A stretch of 64,000 nucleotides of DNA from an uncultured Methylibium sp. (lineage in GTDB: Bacteria; Pseudomonadota; Gammaproteobacteria; Burkholderiales; Burkholderiaceae_C), in NCBI RefSeq assembly GCF_902826655.1, contig NZ_CADEFR010000005.1, positions 1 to 64,000 of the forward strand. The letters run 5' to 3'. Of the stretch, positions 61,538-64,000 are shown piece after piece; the stretch's first letter is position 1, and each line of letters starts with the position of its first letter. Under the pieces are notes generated by a model, which ran no database searches, was not told the origin of the DNA, and was given only the letters and a program-made list of their open reading frames with translations. The translations under genes and the position numbers were made by a program.

Positions 61538-62553
61538 GGTGCGGCGACGCTGTCCATGATCCGCTCCACCAGCGCGCCGGCCAGCTCGGCGCGCCGCAGC
61601 TCGTAGATCGGCGTGAAGAACACGCGGTGACCCAGCACCGAGGGCAGCACGGCGCGCACGTCGTCGGGCTCGAGGTGGGTGCGGCCGGCCAGCCAGGCCA
61701 CGACGCGCGCGGCGCGCAGCAGCGCGCTCATGCCGCGCGGGCTGGCGCCGGCGAGGATGAGCCGGTTCATGTCGACGCCGTCGAGGCGGATGCCCAGGCG
61801 CTGCGGCGTCTCGCTGGCCTCCCAGAGGTCGAGCACGTAGCGCTCGATGGTCTCGCTGGAGCGCACGCTGTCCTGCACCAGCGCGCCGATGGCGTTGAGC
61901 TGCTCCCAGGGCAGGATCGCCGGCGCCACGCGCTCGAGCAGCGCCTCGGTGTCGTGGAAGCCGGTCTCGAAGACCAGCGCTCGCCGGATGTCGCGGTCGG
62001 TCGGCTTGCTCATGTTCAGCTCGAACATGAAGCGGTCGCGCGCGGCCGAGGCGAGCTCGAAGGTCTCTTCCTTCTCGACCTTGTTGCGGTCGGCGAACAC
62101 CGTCATGTGCGGGAAGCGGTACTCGCGGTTGAAGGCCGACACGGTGCGCTCGGCCATCGCGCGCAGCAGCAGCGACTGCACCTGCGGCCGGGCGCGGTTG
62201 ATCTCGTTGAAGAAAAAGGTCACCAGGCGCTCGCCGTGGCGCAGCAGCGGGCCGGGATCGATGCGCGGCTTGCCCTCGCCGTCGACATAGGTGTGATAGA
62301 TCAGGTCGCCCGGCATCAGGTCGACCGTGCCCTCGACGCGCTCGAAGTCGCCGCCGACGGCGCGCGAGAAGGCGCGCAGCACCGTGGTCTTGCCGACGCC
62401 GACGTCGCCCTCCAGCAGCACGTGGCCGCGCGCGAACAGCGCGACGTTGATCAGGCGGATCGTCTGCGGCTGGCCGATCACCGCCTTGGCGACCTCGCGT
62501 TCGACGCCGAGCGCGAGCTCGCGCCAGTCCTGCAGCTGCTTGTCGGAATTCAT
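61534..62553 (-). CDS. mxaR: MxaR, MoxR-family AAA+ ATPase
   Basis: A 339-residue MoxR ATPase with Walker A EGDVGVGKTT (about residues 53-62), Walker B variant FFFNEINRARPQ (Asn for the first acidic residue), sensor 1 region FADRNKVEKEETF and arginine-rich ASPRGMSALLRAARVVAW. It is thought to act as a chaperone in assembling methanol dehydrogenase with MxaSACKL. ATG 62551-62553. First gene of the six-gene cluster; no mxaF, mxaJ, mxaG or mxaI precedes it. Confidence 0.85.
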   Translation of the reverse strand: MNSDKQLQDWRELALGVEREVAKAVIGQPQTIRLINVALFARGHVLLEGDVGVGKTTVLRAFSRAVGGDFERVEGTVDLMPGDLIYHTYVDGEGKPRIDPGPLLRHGERLVTFFFNEINRARPQVQSLLLRAMAERTVSAFNREYRFPHMTVFADRNKVEKEETFELASAARDRFMFELNMSKPTDRDIRRALVFETGFHDTEALLERVAPAILPWEQLNAIGALVQDSVRSSETIERYVLDLWEASETPQRLGIRLDGVDMNRLILAGASPRGMSALLRAARVVAWLAGRTHLEPDDVRAVLPSVLGHRVFFTPIYELRRAELAGALVERIMDSVAAP

Positions 62554-62636
62554 CGCTCGGCTTCCCCGGTGCACACCACCGCGCAGCTTGGCGGGCCGGC
62601 GCCGCGCCGTCTTGCCTCAGCGTGCGGGCCCACTTG

Positions 62637-62650
62637 ACTGTGCGTACAGT
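62637..62650. promoter_or_regulatory. palindrome in the mxaR/AraC divergent region
   Basis: ACTGT-GCGT-ACAGT, perfect 5-bp arms, preceded by TTG to make TTGACTGT. It lies 36 bases before the AraC start. It could be a regulator site or part of a -35 box. Confidence 0.4.
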
Positions 62651-62685
62651 GAGGCTCCCCCGACCGCCCCTCCAGGACCCGCACC

Positions 62686-63660
62686 ATGGCCGCCCCCCGC
62701 AAAGGCTTCTCGACGCTGACCCTGCCGCCAGAGCGCCGCGTCGAACGCTGGGCCGAGGCGGTGTCCGACCGCTTCGTCGAGTCGGGCTTCGAGGTGCGCC
62801 ACCCGGAGCGCTTCGACGCGTCGATGCTGAACCACGACGTGGCCGACCTGTCGCTGACGCACTTCAGCTCGGCCGGCCACGGCCGCAAGCGCGTGATGCG
62901 CTCGCAGCGCGCCGCGGCGCGCGCCGCGGAGGAATTCTTCCTGGTCAGCCTGCAGCTCGAAGGCAGCTGCGCGGTGCTGCAGGACGGCCGCGAGGCGCTG
63001 CTGCAACCCGGCCAGTTCGCCATCTACGACACGCGCCGGCCCTACGAGCTGGTGCTGAACGGCGACTACCAGCAGGCGGTGCTGCGCGTGCCGCGGCGCG
63101 CGCTCGCGACGCGGCTGCCGGACTGCGACGCGCTGGTGGCCACCGGCGTGTCCGCTAAGGCGCTGCCCGCGCGCGTGCTGATGCAGATGCTGCGCGAGGC
63201 CTCGACCGGCACCACCGAGCTGGCCCCGGCCGCGGCGCAGGACCTGTCGGAGGCGCTGCTGTGCGTGCTGAGCGCCGGCCTGCGTGGCCTGCGCGACGGG
63301 ACGGCGCCGCAGGCCGCGAGACCCGGCGCGGCGCAGCTGGAGCGGATCAAGGCCTACGTGGCCGCGCACCTGCACGACCCCGGGCTCAACGTGCCGCGCA
63401 TCGCCGCGGCACTGGGCCTGTCGCGCAGCTACCTGCACCAGCTGTTCCGCAGCGAGGGCTCGACGCTCGAGCGCTGGATCTGGGAGCAGCGCCTCGCCGC
63501 CTGCGAGCGCACGCTGTCCGACCCGCGCCATGCCGACCGCAGCATCACCGACATCGCCTACGGCCACGGCTTCAGCGACGCGGCGCACTTCAGCCGCAGC
63601 TTCCGGCGCCGCTTCGGCGTCGCGCCGCGGGTGCACCGGCAGGGCCTCGGCCTGCCATAG
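62686..63660 (+). CDS. AraC-family transcriptional regulator
   Basis: A 324-residue regulator of the AraC-binding-like (FeaR/NphR) group: N-terminal cupin-like domain (SLQLEGSCAVLQDGREALLQPGQFAIYDTRRPYEL in pieces, about residues 83-125), and a double HTH at the C-terminus (LNVPRIAAALGLSRSYLHQLFRSEG, then DIAYGHGFSDAAHFSRSFRRRFG). The start MAAPRKGFSTL (ATG 62686) is preceded by CCAGGACC. Divergent from mxaRSACKL and upstream of an SDR gene by 16 bases, so it probably controls the SDR and perhaps the mxa cluster. Confidence 0.9.
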   Translation: MAAPRKGFSTLTLPPERRVERWAEAVSDRFVESGFEVRHPERFDASMLNHDVADLSLTHFSSAGHGRKRVMRSQRAAARAAEEFFLVSLQLEGSCAVLQDGREALLQPGQFAIYDTRRPYELVLNGDYQQAVLRVPRRALATRLPDCDALVATGVSAKALPARVLMQMLREASTGTTELAPAAAQDLSEALLCVLSAGLRGLRDGTAPQAARPGAAQLERIKAYVAAHLHDPGLNVPRIAAALGLSRSYLHQLFRSEGSTLERWIWEQRLAACERTLSDPRHADRSITDIAYGHGFSDAAHFSRSFRRRFGVAPRVHRQGLGLP

Positions 63661-63676
63661 ACGGGGAGGCGCGACG

Positions 63677-64000
63677 ATGCGGACCGGTGAACGCCCCTTG
63701 AGCGGCCGCGTGGCCGTCGTGACCGGCGCGAGCCGCGGCGCCGGTCGCGGCATCGCCATCGAGCTGGGAGCCGCCGGCGCCACCGTGATCGTGACCGGCC
63801 GCTCGACGCGCGAGCAGCCGGCCGCGGGCTACGGGCAGATCCTCGCGCTGTCGTCGATGAGCGCCCTGCCCGGCAGCATCGACGAGACCGCCGAGGAAGT
63901 CTCGCGCCAGGGCGGACGCGGCATCGCGCTGCGCTGCGACCACGGTCGCGACGACGAGGTGCAGGCGCTGTTCGCGCGCGTGCAGGCCGACCACGGCCGC
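63677..64000 (+). CDS. short-chain dehydrogenase/reductase, DHRS1-like (5-prime part)
   Basis: The first 108 codons are present; the gene runs off the right edge. Residues 12-26 are VAVVTGASRGAGRGI, the TGxxxGxG NAD(P)-binding motif, then VIVTGRSTR and SIDETAEEVSRQGGRGIALRCDH, a pattern close to DHRS1-type SDRs. Starts at ATG 63677 behind GGGGAGG. It reduces or oxidises an unknown carbonyl/alcohol. Probably co-transcribed with the AraC gene. Confidence 0.85.
   Translation, partial: MRTGERPLSGRVAVVTGASRGAGRGIAIELGAAGATVIVTGRSTREQPAAGYGQILALSSMSALPGSIDETAEEVSRQGGRGIALRCDHGRDDEVQALFARVQADHGR

Noticed and set aside
1..64000. tRNA, rRNA, CRISPR arrays, insertion sequences, prophage, plasmid origins
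   Set aside because: Looked for conserved arms, spaced repeats, transposase or integrase motifs and terminal repeats by eye; none found. A tRNA or small RNA could still be missed without a scan.

Overview
This is a GC-rich (roughly 70% by eye), densely coded bacterial chromosome segment of 64 kb. Gene content and order point to a betaproteobacterium of the order Burkholderiales, close to the Rubrivivax/Leptothrix/Methylibium type. The pointers are the tyrS - M23 peptidase - anmK - erpA - bactofilin - DUF6776 - rpsI - rplM block, two Bug-type solute receptors, a DUF4148 protein, a GspA/GspB pair and an mxaRSACKL cluster. No rRNA, tRNA, CRISPR array, insertion sequence or phage gene was recognised. 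Most of the window is ordinary chromosome; the accessory material is uptake, signalling, efflux and C1 metabolism.

Layout. 1-6.1 kb: a branched-chain-amino-acid-type ABC importer (LivG end, LivH, LivM, binding protein, LivF) ending in a small unknown protein and a phenylacetate-CoA-ligase-like enzyme, so probably uptake plus CoA activation of an organic acid. 6.1-13.3 kb: a hydroxy-acid/glyoxylate module with a class V aminotransferase and a divergent GntR regulator plus GlcD-GlcF fusion oxidase, flanked by two Bug/TTT binding proteins. 13.3-18.8 kb: an asparaginase II-like gene with an unknown partner, dtd with a cation diffusion facilitator, and a PepSY protein divergent from a QseBC/PmrAB-like two-component system. 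18.8-25.4 kb: housekeeping (tyrS, M23 peptidase, anmK, erpA, bactofilin, DUF6776, rpsI, rplM). 25.7-32.7 kb: GNAT, DUF2726, srkA, htpG, a CPA2-type antiporter and a YbdK-type carboxylate-amine ligase. 32.7-40.2 kb: a DUF4148 protein, a heavy-metal-type two-component system, a sigma-54 activator, a tautomerase and a flavin monooxygenase behind a clear sigma-54 promoter. 40.2-48.1 kb: a MexEF-OprN-like RND pump operon headed by an alpha/beta hydrolase homologue and divergent from a LysR gene. 48.1-54.2 kb: fumC, GspA/ExeA-GspB, an H-NS-like protein, an L,D-transpeptidase and small proteins. 54.4-57.2 kb: an NrtR-type regulator divergent from an SPFH protein and an NAD-kinase-like protein. 57.1-62.6 kb: mxaRSACKL. 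62.6-64 kb: an AraC regulator and the start of a DHRS1-like SDR.

Most interesting points. (1) The NrtR-type regulator / SPFH / NAD-kinase-like unit has a near-consensus sigma-70 promoter and a perfect 7-7-7 inverted repeat at the predicted start site; it looks like an undescribed NAD(P)-linked membrane or scaffold module. (2) The flavin monooxygenase has an exact GG-N10-GC sigma-54 promoter and three upstream half-sites, next to a sigma-54 activator whose loop reads GSFSGA instead of GAFTGA. (3) The hydrolase heading the RND operon has Glu where the HSL family has its nucleophilic Ser. (4) A complete mxaRSACKL maturation cluster stands without methanol dehydrogenase structural genes beside it.
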